The notes beneath the pieces are model-generated. The model saw only the letters and a list, made by a program, of their open reading frames with translations, was not told the origin of the DNA and did not search any database. A program made the position numbers and the translations under genes. Source: Gracilaria domingensis (taxonomy: Eukaryota > Rhodophyta > Florideophyceae > Gracilariales > Gracilariaceae). Taken from it: a stretch of 64,000 bases of DNA. The stretch covers positions 62,001 through 126,000 of the forward strand of contig VCMS01000051.1 in NCBI GenBank assembly GCA_022539475.1. Reading direction: 5' to 3'. This document shows positions 56,006 to 64,000 of the stretch, piece by piece (the stretch's first letter is position 1; every line of letters starts with the position of its first letter).

Positions 56006-56537
56006 CGCTCGCGCCCGGTACGAAGAAGCGATACCGACGATGGTGTTCGGAGCGGGGAAGAACGTCGCGCATTGATCAATTGATTGAATCGGCTTCGTCG
56101 ACGGTTCCCGAGCCGCCCGGCCACGTCGCCACGCACGCCACGGCCGTGGCACACGCCATGCGCCCACGCAATGCGCAACGGCGCTACCGCGCGCGCTCAC
56201 GCGCCGCAAACGCGCAGCGATGCTCGCGCCCCCCGCGCGCGCGCGTCTGCGCGCCCCACAACTCACGCGCCACAGCCGCGTCCGCTCCGGCGCCTCCAAT
56301 TCCTCCATTTGCCGCGCCCGCCTTCCGCCTCCCCCTCACTGCGAATCGACGCCCCTTCTTCCCCGTCCCCAACCCCAACCCCCCCCCCACCCCCCCGAGT
56401 CCCACCCTCCCCCTCCATCCCCCTCCCCTACCAACTTCCCCACGCTGGAGCGCCCCAACTCCTCCCCGGCGCGTCGCCGCCGTTTGCTCGACCCCAAGCT
56501 GACACCGCCCCTTCCGCCCCCCCCTCCCCTCCCCTCC

Positions 56538-57203
56538 ATGTTGGTTGGCGACCCCTCGCCCGCCTCTCCAGATTCGCTCTCCCGCGAGCACCATGACCAT
56601 CCCCCTCCCCCTCGCCGGCTCCGCACCGCCACCTTCCTCTCCGTCGGCCAGACTTTCTCCGGTACGCAGACCGTCAACACTGCCGCCTCGCAGGCAAAGG
56701 GCGCCGATGAATGGCGCGTCAATGTCGTTATCCAGGGCCTTGACCTGCAAAACGGCACCATCTGTGGCTCCATGGAGGCGCTGGACGTTCCCAAGGCCGT
56801 CTCGCCTGTCGTCACTTTCTGGGAGGGTCAGATAATCGACAACCGCAACCATTACTTCTGGACCGCCAAGTGGGAGGCCGAAGTCGACCACGACGTGGAT
56901 CACTGGCGCAAGTTCATCGCCTTCGCCCCGCTTCATCAGCGGGTAAAGAGTGATCGTGGTGACGACATCGACCTGTCGCAACTACGCTACGTATTCATGC
57001 GCTGGAAGGAGATATTCTTTGTCAGCCCAGACGAGGAATGCAATCTCACAATTGCCGGCTTCTATTATGTGTGTATGGACAGACTCACGGGTGCCATTCT
57101 GGGCTTCTATTATGACCCACACAGCCAACCATACCAACGCTTACAACTAAACGCCGACTCCACTCGCAACGGCTCGTCATTCGCCGATTATCAATTCAAC
57201 TGA
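56538..57203 (+). CDS. GID4: GID4/Vid24 substrate receptor of the GID/CTLH ubiquitin ligase
   Basis: A 221-aa protein if started at ATG 56538; the frame is open to 56220 but upstream it is proline-rich low complexity. After a Pro/Ser N-terminus the beta-barrel begins at about residue 33 (TFLSVGQTFSGTQTV), then WRVNVVIQGLDLQNGTICGS, PVVTFWEGQIIDNRNHYFW, DHWRKFIAFAP, LRYVFMRWKEIFFV, LTIAGFYYVCMDRLTGAILG and FYYDP. These are the strands that shape the pocket for N-terminal proline or hydrophobic degrons. In yeast Gid4 marks gluconeogenic enzymes for decay. Length is normal for the core. No membrane part. Confidence 0.93.
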   Translation: MLVGDPSPASPDSLSREHHDHPPPPRRLRTATFLSVGQTFSGTQTVNTAASQAKGADEWRVNVVIQGLDLQNGTICGSMEALDVPKAVSPVVTFWEGQIIDNRNHYFWTAKWEAEVDHDVDHWRKFIAFAPLHQRVKSDRGDDIDLSQLRYVFMRWKEIFFVSPDEECNLTIAGFYYVCMDRLTGAILGFYYDPHSQPYQRLQLNADSTRNGSSFADYQFN

Positions 57204-57655
57204 CTGCCCTCAGAAGGCGCACCTTCCAAACAAGCTGCGCTCTTGTTTATTTCCGCTTTGCGTCTGCAGCAATACTGCACACGTACCCCTTCTCAATTGC
57301 GCTCCTATGTACCGTGGTACCTGCAGCAGTTCGAGCTACCTCTCTTTAACATCACCAATTTTGACTTCGCTTGTAAATTTCACCAACGCGGTGCGGTAGC
57401 ACAGACCTTCCATGCGCCTATTGTACCTCAGCGCTTCCGCACCCATGCAAACCTATCCAATCCCCTCTTAACACATAACCACCTCGTCTTGTGACAATCC
57501 ATGCTCCCTAGGCAACGCTTCTTCCTCCCGTGCTTCGCAGCGCATCAAAATGAAACGCGACTTCTCAGGCCCTATCACGAGTGTTAATGGTACATTCGAC
57601 TCGGTACATATCTTATGTTCCACGCTGTAAATAGTGAATGCAAGGTGGTATGTCA

Positions 57656-59671
57656 CTATCTCCGCTTCCTCTTCTTTCGTTTTGTAACCCGAGCCTCAGC
57701 TCGTTGTTTAGAATAGGACTCCTCTTTCTCTGCGATATCTCTTGTTCTCTTCCGTCGTTCCTTTTCAGCTGCCCGTTTCTGTCGTGTAGTGTTTCTCATC
57801 TTTTCGTCAACGCTCTCAGGCAGTCCTTTCTCACGTCGTGCCTTGGCCTTCTCATCCTTTTTCTCACCTTCTGTCTGGAACCAAGTTCGAGCAGGGCGCG
57901 CATATATCTGATCCGCATGTTTCATCAAATTGCTCGCTTTGTTCAATTCCATTTCCGCTAACCGCATTTCTTTCTCCTGCTTTTCCTCCTTCAGAACGGC
58001 CCTCAACGCCGGTCGCAGGCGGCCGAGCCATGCGCTCCACTTTCCTATCACAGAGGGGGGCACTACTCGTGCCACTAACTTTCCTTTCGCTCGTTTCGCA
58101 ATATTCTTCAACAATTTACGCTCATCGTTGTTGCCTGTACAAACAATGCTACAAGCTCGTCCAGAGCTTCCTGCGCGGGCTGTACGACCAACTCGATGCA
58201 CGTATTCCTTCAATTCTGTAGGCATGTCGTAATTGATAACGGTTTCAACGCCAGCAATGTCCAGTCCTCGAGCTGCCAAATCAGTGCAAAGCAAAAAGTC
58301 AACGGCTCCTTGTCTGAAATCATCGAGCGCTGCTAAACGTTGCGACTGAGTCAAATTCCCATGGAGTTCTGCGGACCTGAGCTTACTCAACCCGAATAGA
58401 ATCTTGAAATGGTGAGCAGTCACCTTGTGTCGGAAGAAAACAATGGTACGCGTCTTGAACGTTCGCGTAACAAGCGAGAACAGCAGAGCGTTCTTGTTGC
58501 CTTCGAATGCTGGTCGCAGTTTTACAAACTCTTGCGAAAGAGTTTCAGCAACATTAAACATGGGATCGATGTTCAAGTTGATAGGGTTCTGCAGTGACAG
58601 TTTGACTAGCGCGTTCAGTTGCGTGTTCATGGTGGCAGAAAACAAAAGCGTTTGTCGACTTGCAGGTGTGGCACTCACAACCTGCTGCACCTCCGCCTGG
58701 AATCCCATTTCCAACAAGCGATCAGCCTCGTCCATAATGAGGATCTCGATATCGTCAAGTGAGAAACTATGAGCGTTCCTGATATGATCAATCAATCTTC
58801 CTGGCGTCGCCACAATAATATGTGGATGCGTCCGTAAGGCAACCTCTTGAGCCTTATTCGACAAGCCGCCTACAGCCAAGGCTGATCTTATAGAAGTATA
58901 CTTTGCAAGACTTTGAACAACGGCATGGCACTGGGCAGCCAGTTCTCGAGTTGGCAACAAAACGATAACGCGGGTTGAATTGTCGATACCAGCTTGCAAC
59001 AGACGTTCTAACACTGGCAGTACGAACGCCGCCGTCTTACCAGAACCGGTGACTGCACTGGCGCAAACATCACGGCCGGCTAGCACATAAGGGATCGCGC
59101 TCGCCTGTATGGGTGTAGGCTCCGTCCACTGCAAGACGTCAACGGCCTTCTGCAAAGGCTTTGACAAATGAAGCTCCTGAAATGACTTTGCTGCAGCCTT
59201 CTCTTTGCGAAGGCGCTTCCTCCCCTTTTTCACCTTCGAAGGCTGCTTGTCGTCCGCGGCATCTCGCTCATGGCGCTTGCCATCGTCCTCGGGGCCGCTC
59301 TCCACTGCATCGTCAGCCACTTCAGCCTCATCGCTCTCACGCTCGCGCTCCTGCGACACATCCGCTTCGACATCCGCATCACCATCAGATGAAACGCGTA
59401 CCGGTGACGACTTTTCGTGATCGATCTTTCCCAGCGCGCCACGAATCTTGTCGTCAATGCTTGTCTGAAACGGTCTGAGCTTGGCCGCCTCCTTCTGCGC
59501 ACCACTGAGATCCCAGGCTGCAGGCTTGTGCGCCTCGAAGAAAGGAGCGGATGTGCCAGAGACGCCTGCTTCCTCATCCGAACCGAACATGAGCTCCGAC
59601 GCGTCATCGTCGGAGATGTCACCGTCGACGGGGTCAGGCAAGGTGCGCACAAAGCCGTCTGGATCCTCCAT
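57656..59671 (-). CDS. DDX27: DEAD-box RNA helicase DDX27/Drs1-like
   Basis: A 671-aa protein starting at ATG 59671 (MEDPDGFVRTLPDPVDGD). The acidic N-terminal 160 residues end in a lysine-rich stretch. The helicase core has FQELHLSKPLQKAVDVL (Q-motif region), ASAVTGSGKTAAF (I), LPTRELAAQ (Ia), TPGRLIDHI (Ib), MDEADRLLEMGF (II), LFSATM (III), LLCTDLAARGLDIAGV (V) and HRVGRTARAG (VI). The C-terminus is long, coiled and basic (ERRKRTRDIAEKEES; RVTKRKKRKRR). This order and the tail fit Drs1/DDX27, needed for 60S ribosomal subunit maturation in the nucleolus. All catalytic motifs are intact. It is divergent from the PRA1 gene, about 320 bp away. Confidence 0.92.
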   Translation of the reverse strand: MEDPDGFVRTLPDPVDGDISDDDASELMFGSDEEAGVSGTSAPFFEAHKPAAWDLSGAQKEAAKLRPFQTSIDDKIRGALGKIDHEKSSPVRVSSDGDADVEADVSQERERESDEAEVADDAVESGPEDDGKRHERDAADDKQPSKVKKGRKRLRKEKAAAKSFQELHLSKPLQKAVDVLQWTEPTPIQASAIPYVLAGRDVCASAVTGSGKTAAFVLPVLERLLQAGIDNSTRVIVLLPTRELAAQCHAVVQSLAKYTSIRSALAVGGLSNKAQEVALRTHPHIIVATPGRLIDHIRNAHSFSLDDIEILIMDEADRLLEMGFQAEVQQVVSATPASRQTLLFSATMNTQLNALVKLSLQNPINLNIDPMFNVAETLSQEFVKLRPAFEGNKNALLFSLVTRTFKTRTIVFFRHKVTAHHFKILFGLSKLRSAELHGNLTQSQRLAALDDFRQGAVDFLLCTDLAARGLDIAGVETVINYDMPTELKEYVHRVGRTARAGSSGRACSIVCTGNNDERKLLKNIAKRAKGKLVARVVPPSVIGKWSAWLGRLRPALRAVLKEEKQEKEMRLAEMELNKASNLMKHADQIYARPARTWFQTEGEKKDEKAKARREKGLPESVDEKMRNTTRQKRAAEKERRKRTRDIAEKEESYSKQRAEARVTKRKKRKRR

Positions 59672-59995
59672 GACGGGGTAGGAGGCCTACCTTTGGTCAA
59701 CCACCAGGCCTGCTAATGGCTCTTGGTGGCAGGGGGCGGAGCGCTGCGGCGGCGCGGATCAAACGCAAATGTTTTGGCAAATGTTTTTGCGAGGGGCAAG
59801 CTGCTGATGACAGCAGCCGTCTGACGCACAGTCCTTGTTGCGCGGCAATCGCCGTGGCGTCTCCGTGCACTGGCCGGTCGTCCCCACCTGCACCTCACGC
59901 GGCTGCTGACACACCGCCCGCTCGCGCGTTGCATCGCCCTCTTCCGCCTCTCGCCGTCGACGAAGTTCGCGCGTCCGCTATCGCGTCGCTTCGAA

Positions 59996-60622
59996 ATGCC
60001 AGCCTCCGCCCCCTCCCCAACGCATTCCGCCCAGCCGAAAGGCCTCTCCACGCCGGCGGCGAACCTGATTGGCACCCTCACCTCGCTTGCCTCTCTCTCA
60101 CAGCTTTCAACCGCGCTTACTACGTCCGTGCCCGCGCTCGCGCCGCATACTGAGAATGCTAAGACCCATGTGTCGGCGTTGTGGACGTCTGCTAAACCGT
60201 GGACCGAGTTTTTCAATGGGAAGAAGTTTGTGCCTCCTGCAAGCCCTGCCGAGTTGCAAGAAAGACTGGTGGACAATTTGACCTACTTTTCTAGCAACTA
60301 CTTGCTTTGTTTCTTGGTGTTTTCCACTGCTAGTGTTCTCATTCATCCTTTGTCGTTTCTGTGCATTGTTTTGATTGTGGGGCTTTATGTGTTCATGTTT
60401 CTTCACAGTCCTGATGCGGTTACCATTGGGCCGCTACGACTAACTGCTAATTCTAAGAAGATTGCCTTTGCATCCGTGTCTTTCTTTCTTTTGTACCTAA
60501 CGAATGCCATCGGAATCATTGGGTCTTGGGCTTTGTTTGGCGTTATTCTCAGTCTAATACATGCTGCTTGTCGAGTTTCAGCAAAGGAACCGGACTTTGA
60601 ATCACCTGTGCACTCAGTATGA
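59996..60622 (+). CDS. PRA1-family prenylated Rab acceptor
   Basis: A 208-aa protein starting at ATG 59996. After a Ser/Ala/Pro-rich start comes the PRA1 core: TKPW-type SAKPWTEFFNGKKFVPP, LQERLVDNLTYFSSNYLLCF, then two hydrophobic hairpins (VFSTASVLIHPLSFLCIVLI; VSFFLLYLTNAIGIIGSWAL). The loop between them carries GPLRLTANSKK. PRA1 proteins sit in ER, Golgi or endosome membranes and bind prenylated Rab GTPases, handling their membrane delivery. The short acidic C-terminus lacks an obvious ER-exit DxE motif. Length and order are typical for plant and fungal members. Confidence 0.9.
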   Translation: MPASAPSPTHSAQPKGLSTPAANLIGTLTSLASLSQLSTALTTSVPALAPHTENAKTHVSALWTSAKPWTEFFNGKKFVPPASPAELQERLVDNLTYFSSNYLLCFLVFSTASVLIHPLSFLCIVLIVGLYVFMFLHSPDAVTIGPLRLTANSKKIAFASVSFFLLYLTNAIGIIGSWALFGVILSLIHAACRVSAKEPDFESPVHSV

Positions 60623-63392
60623 ATTCCAGCCCTGCTTACTAACGCGTCCTCCACGTAAACTTTTTGCTACTTGACCCAAAGTGCGCTCGAGTCATGAACA
60701 ATCGCTTTATGGTGTTGTTGAGACGTGCTTGTCCTTATCAATGGTCACAGAATCCCATTTCAATTCGCCCTGTACCAGCACTCAGCATCAAGTACATGCC
60801 GTTCTACTCTTGGACTCGGCGCGAATAGCATCTACCTCAGTCACATGTAAAGCGTTTTCAATTTTGTCAAGAGGCTGTTCAAACACATTGTTCACTTGAA
60901 CTCTACCTCATGAGCGCATTGGCTGGGTAACTCAAGTTCTCTCTCTCTCTTTACTTCATGGGCAACTCACGTTCGCATAGGGCTCAACGACTGCACTGCA
61001 GAGTATTGTTCCGCCTCTGTGGTTGTGTACTTGCCTCCAAGCATGATTACGGGGCATGGCTCCAGGGCTCATCAGTAATTCACCTTATCCGTTGAGTTAC
61101 TCTACACAAAGCTTTCTGGTCCATGCACGGCGGAAACGTTAAAGCTGCTGTCTCTCTTCAATAGCATAATGCCTTGCTTTTCACCTCTTCCGCTAAGGCT
61201 TGGGGATACACGATTGTTTGCAACTTACAAGACAACATCGCTATCTAGCATTTCCCTGTGTGCTCATTTGGCCCCCGATTCCGCCACGCTTAGGTATTGT
61301 CTTATCCCGCATACTTATGGCCTGTGTCATATAGGAGTGCAATATCGACCGCTCTGGAGGGCTAGTGCGTGACAATAAAGCCAACAATTCCATTCGCAAT
61401 TGACCACATCAGCTTTTCTTATGCGACTCTATTATCGACGTTCGCAATGCCATATGTCAACCACCGCAATCACCAATCACCACGGCCCTCGTAATTCCGC
61501 TTTTATAATACTTGATCCATCTCTTCCCTCTCCTGATGACTCTTCGCCTGTGTTCTGCAGTGCGGCAGTACCTCACAAAGCTGAAAAAGCATATCGTCCT
61601 CCTTATCTGTTGAATTCCATCGGCCTGCTTGTAGACATCATCCAACGGATGCGAGTTTCTTTGGCAAGCTCCTTTGAAAGAAATGTGTGCAGGTGCCGGC
61701 CGATGAGTGGTGTGCTTCGATGGAGTAGTGGAGATGCGAAAGAGGGCTGGGGTGCAGAAACCACAACGTGCCAAAAAAAGAGAAACGGTGATGACACTAA
61801 CATGTTGTGCTGATGTGCCCCCCTGTGTGAGTACGGTTTGGAACCCAAATGGAGCGCAGAAGGGGTGTGTGTCAGAAGCCGAGAGATTCTGAAGAGGACT
61901 TCTGCCAGAGTCCTGGCTCGTGCGTGGAAGACTGTGTTCAATTCTCCGCCTCTCAGCTGAGAACATTCGTCAACATTGCGTGAAACCAAAGATAGTTCAA
62001 GAAAGCTGTTTGATGGGGCATTTTTGGATCTTTGATTCTGGGCTGCAATGCGCCGATGGGTTTTGGAGAAGTGGCGAGACTTGCCAATGATGAGCCTTGG
62101 CACGGATTCACAAGCTGTATTCATGAAAATGGATGTTTCTTGTGCGAGAAAAGAGAGATGCTTGTCAAAGCTTCTTTGAGCTTTGAGATTTGAGCCTTGA
62201 GGAAAAAGGGTTTTCAGCACAACTTGGAAGTGCAGGTTTTGTCCTTTATGATAGATGACTAAAGAGTGGAGCTTGGTCTCATAATGTGCGAGTACGCGAA
62301 ATGTGCATCACATAGTTAAGCCGACAAAGATCTACAAAAGAGTCGAAGCAAGTATCTTGGCCTCTTCAGACAGAAGCTTCTCCACACTTCATTGAATAAG
62401 AGCTCTTCTTGCCAAAGAAGGAAATGTATGGATACATGGATACATTGTCTTTTGAGCCAAGTAAATTGAGAATTCTCCCTCCTTCAGTGAGACCTGTCAT
62501 AATCTAGGTTTCGATTCAATGCTTGTCACATCTTTGAAGAATACTCGCACACTGAAAATAATGGATTCCGTTTCTCCCCATTTGTCTGAAGATATTTTTG
62601 TCCCATTGTTGGTTCTTGTCGTTCCACTACGCTTATAGCATTTTTCTAAAGCAGTATTTCTATGCTAGTCTACTTATAAAGTAATTCGCTCCTGCTCCAG
62701 CTCCTTACGTATTCCTGTGAAGCAGCAGAATTAGAATAAGAGCATTATTGTCACGATGAACTGCTTTTGTAATTTGCTGCGCCTTAAACATGAAATTATG
62801 AATCGACAAGCTATCGGGGACAATGGGAGATATGGCGGGAGATTGTACGGGGTTCTGGTTTGTCTCTGTTAGAGAGGTATTTATTGTGCGACGGGTTGAG
62901 TCGTGACTGCTGTTGATGGTCAGAGTTTTCAGAAGGTCGATATTACCATCGTGATCTCATTCTGCAGTGAACGCTTCTCGTGAGGTCGTTCGGCGCGTGT
63001 GCGCTGTTCTAACTGCCACCCCTCGTATGAGTGCTGTTCTACGACTCTGACGACCCCGCCAGGGCCGTCAGCGCCCGCCTACCGCGGGAGTTGGAGCCGC
63101 TACTCTACGCAATAAACACCGTCTCTTGCTCGCGTCTCTACTGAAATACAGCGCTCATAGGCACGGCTCAAGAAGTAACAATCTTCCTCCACGACATTCG
63201 AATTGAAATTTAGTGCGTGCATCTCTTATCAAAGGGCGGATGATTCCATTAGGCATAATGCGAAGTGCTTTAAAGTTGAGAATGTTGCAGACTCTCTCGT
63301 AACGCTTTCCTCGTTCTGAGTTGAAATGTCAACCGTACTACTGCAAGCTTAGAAGGCGAACACATAGAGACAACCTTAACAAAATGGATTAT
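60623..63392. other. About 2.8 kb with no recognisable gene
   Basis: The longest gene-poor stretch in the right half. Frames of up to 205 codons occur on the minus strand (61603-62220) but have patternless, Ser/His/Arg-rich composition and no domain. A possible solo LTR at its right end is listed separately. AT content rises toward 62.8 kb. Confidence 0.5.
62870..63160 (+). repeat. Possible solo LTR (copia-like ends)
   Basis: A segment beginning tgttagagaggtatttattg and ending ctgaaataca has LTR-like TG...CA ends. Near the 3' side is a polyadenylation-like aataaa just before gtctcttgctcgcgtctc, as in many copia LTRs. No partner LTR or internal genes are in the window. A gtctc motif occurs before the start and twice near the end, but the target duplication is not clean. 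Old and degraded if real. Confidence 0.3.
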
Positions 63393-63821
63393 TTACCCCG
63401 GTGTCTCTTGTCCATGCCCATGTTGCCGAGCTCGCCTGTGTGTCGGAGACCTTCTTTCCAACTCTTCGAAATACTCTATCAACTCCCTCACACCTAAACT
63501 CCTCCAGTCCTTCATCCCACCATGTATATCAATCTCATCCCCATTGCTGTCAATACATTCGTCCCTGTTCAGTGGACCGTTCATCAGGTTCACTTGCCAT
63601 ATAGGGTCTTTATGCAGCCGCTTCGTCTTTTTCCGTTGCACTTGCACACTGCTTGTCTTTTCCGCTGTGCTGTTGGACTGGCTGTCATCGGACCATCGTT
63701 GCTTAAGTTTCTTCCATGCGCCTGACAGCTTGAAGATCTTTCTCGGCCTCGTATGTTGTCGAAGACTTGATGCCGTTGCTGAGAAATTGGTGAAACGAAG
63801 GCAGCTGAAAATGATACCCAT
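63393..63821 (-). CDS. Small basic protein, unknown
   Basis: A 142-aa protein if started at ATG 63821 (MGIIFSCLRFTNFSATASSL), which offers a Gly-2 and Cys-7 suited to N-myristoylation and palmitoylation. The frame is open further up to 63956 with a hydrophobic stretch that could instead be a signal anchor. The middle is Ser-rich and basic (WKKLKQRWSDDSQSNSTAEK; QRKKTKRLHKDPIW). It is followed by an acidic segment (NRDECIDSNGDEIDIHGG) and a helical end with a WRSLGVRELIEYFEELERRS amphipathic pattern. I do not recognise it. Confidence 0.45.
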   Translation of the reverse strand: MGIIFSCLRFTNFSATASSLRQHTRPRKIFKLSGAWKKLKQRWSDDSQSNSTAEKTSSVQVQRKKTKRLHKDPIWQVNLMNGPLNRDECIDSNGDEIDIHGGMKDWRSLGVRELIEYFEELERRSPTHRRARQHGHGQETPG

Positions 63822-64000
63822 AACGATTTTGTTTCGTATTTTCGTAAACACGGATTTCAAAGTGAAAGATATGGGTCTCGGGGAGAAATTACTGACAAAG
63901 ACGAAAACGATGAGAAGAACCAAGAACCGCAAGGAAAAAGCAGGGCACAAGCTCACAGGGAGTGATGGTTACGTTGTTACAACGTTGTACTCAGCAAGGA

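Noticed and set aside
61603-62220. 205-codon minus-strand ORF
   Set aside because: Patternless composition and no sensible neighbours or splice context.
1-64000. CRISPR arrays, bacterial operons, rRNA genes
   Set aside because: No regularly spaced repeats, ribosome-binding sites or rRNA sequence. The content is clearly eukaryotic nuclear.

Overview
This is nuclear DNA from a photosynthetic eukaryote. It encodes a PsbP-like protein with a twin-arginine thylakoid-type leader and a shikimate kinase with a transit-like N-terminus. It also encodes mitochondrial parts (NDUFS8, MIC10, bL27m) and ordinary eukaryotic housekeeping genes. Genes are short, close together, often tail to tail, and have few introns. 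The introns I could place are mostly 64-115 nt with GTACGT, GTGAGT or GTAAGT donors; one is 786 nt. This fits a compact algal genome. A red alga is my best guess, but that is inference from gene style and no marker here settles it.

Region 1 (1-14.2 kb) is made of mobile elements. Two different pogo/Tigger-type DDE transposase relics lie head to tail. The second is interrupted by an 11.3-kb Ty3/gypsy chromovirus-type LTR element (2865-14186). Its two 566-bp LTRs differ at about 36 positions by my hand count (about 94% identity, no indels). Between pol and the 3' LTR it carries a 944-codon open frame on the opposite strand, which is the strangest object in the window.

Region 2 (15-25 kb) holds an mTERF protein, an RIIa-plus-EF-hand protein, a FAN/NSMAF-type BEACH-WD40 protein, and a small two-exon gene on the minus strand that is weakly profilin-like. 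A near-perfect hairpin lies between the last two, which converge.

Region 3 (25.3-31.1 kb) contains a sharply bounded, extremely GC-rich block with short housekeeping genes: an Stm1/SERBP1-like protein, a PsbP-like protein, MIC10, LTO1, an alanine/arginine-rich unknown, and a KRP/Kip-like CDK inhibitor. AHA1 follows.

Region 4 (31-45 kb) holds p23 (next to AHA1, so two Hsp90 co-chaperones lie head to head), BUD32/PRPK, shikimate kinase, a tiny three-exon membrane protein, PABPN1, a DEAD-box-like protein without catalytic motifs, a two-exon basic coiled-coil protein, PRPF38A, a dynactin-p62-like protein and NDUFS8.

Region 5 (45-64 kb) holds a PHD+CW histone-reader-like protein, NOP56, bL27m, a probable spliced gene I could not resolve, cytochrome b5, a Tudor-like unknown, an INSIG-like membrane protein, TRAP-gamma, GID4, a DDX27/Drs1 helicase and a PRA1 protein. 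Then comes about 2.8 kb without a recognisable gene, which may hold a solo LTR, and a final small unknown on the minus strand. Cytochrome b5, the INSIG-like protein, TRAP-gamma and PRA1 all act at the ER or early secretory membranes and lie within 8.5 kb.

Spliced models (MIC10, p23, cytochrome b5, PABPN1, the profilin-like gene, the 83-aa and 118-aa proteins) were built by hand from splice signals and reading phase. They are consistent but untested.
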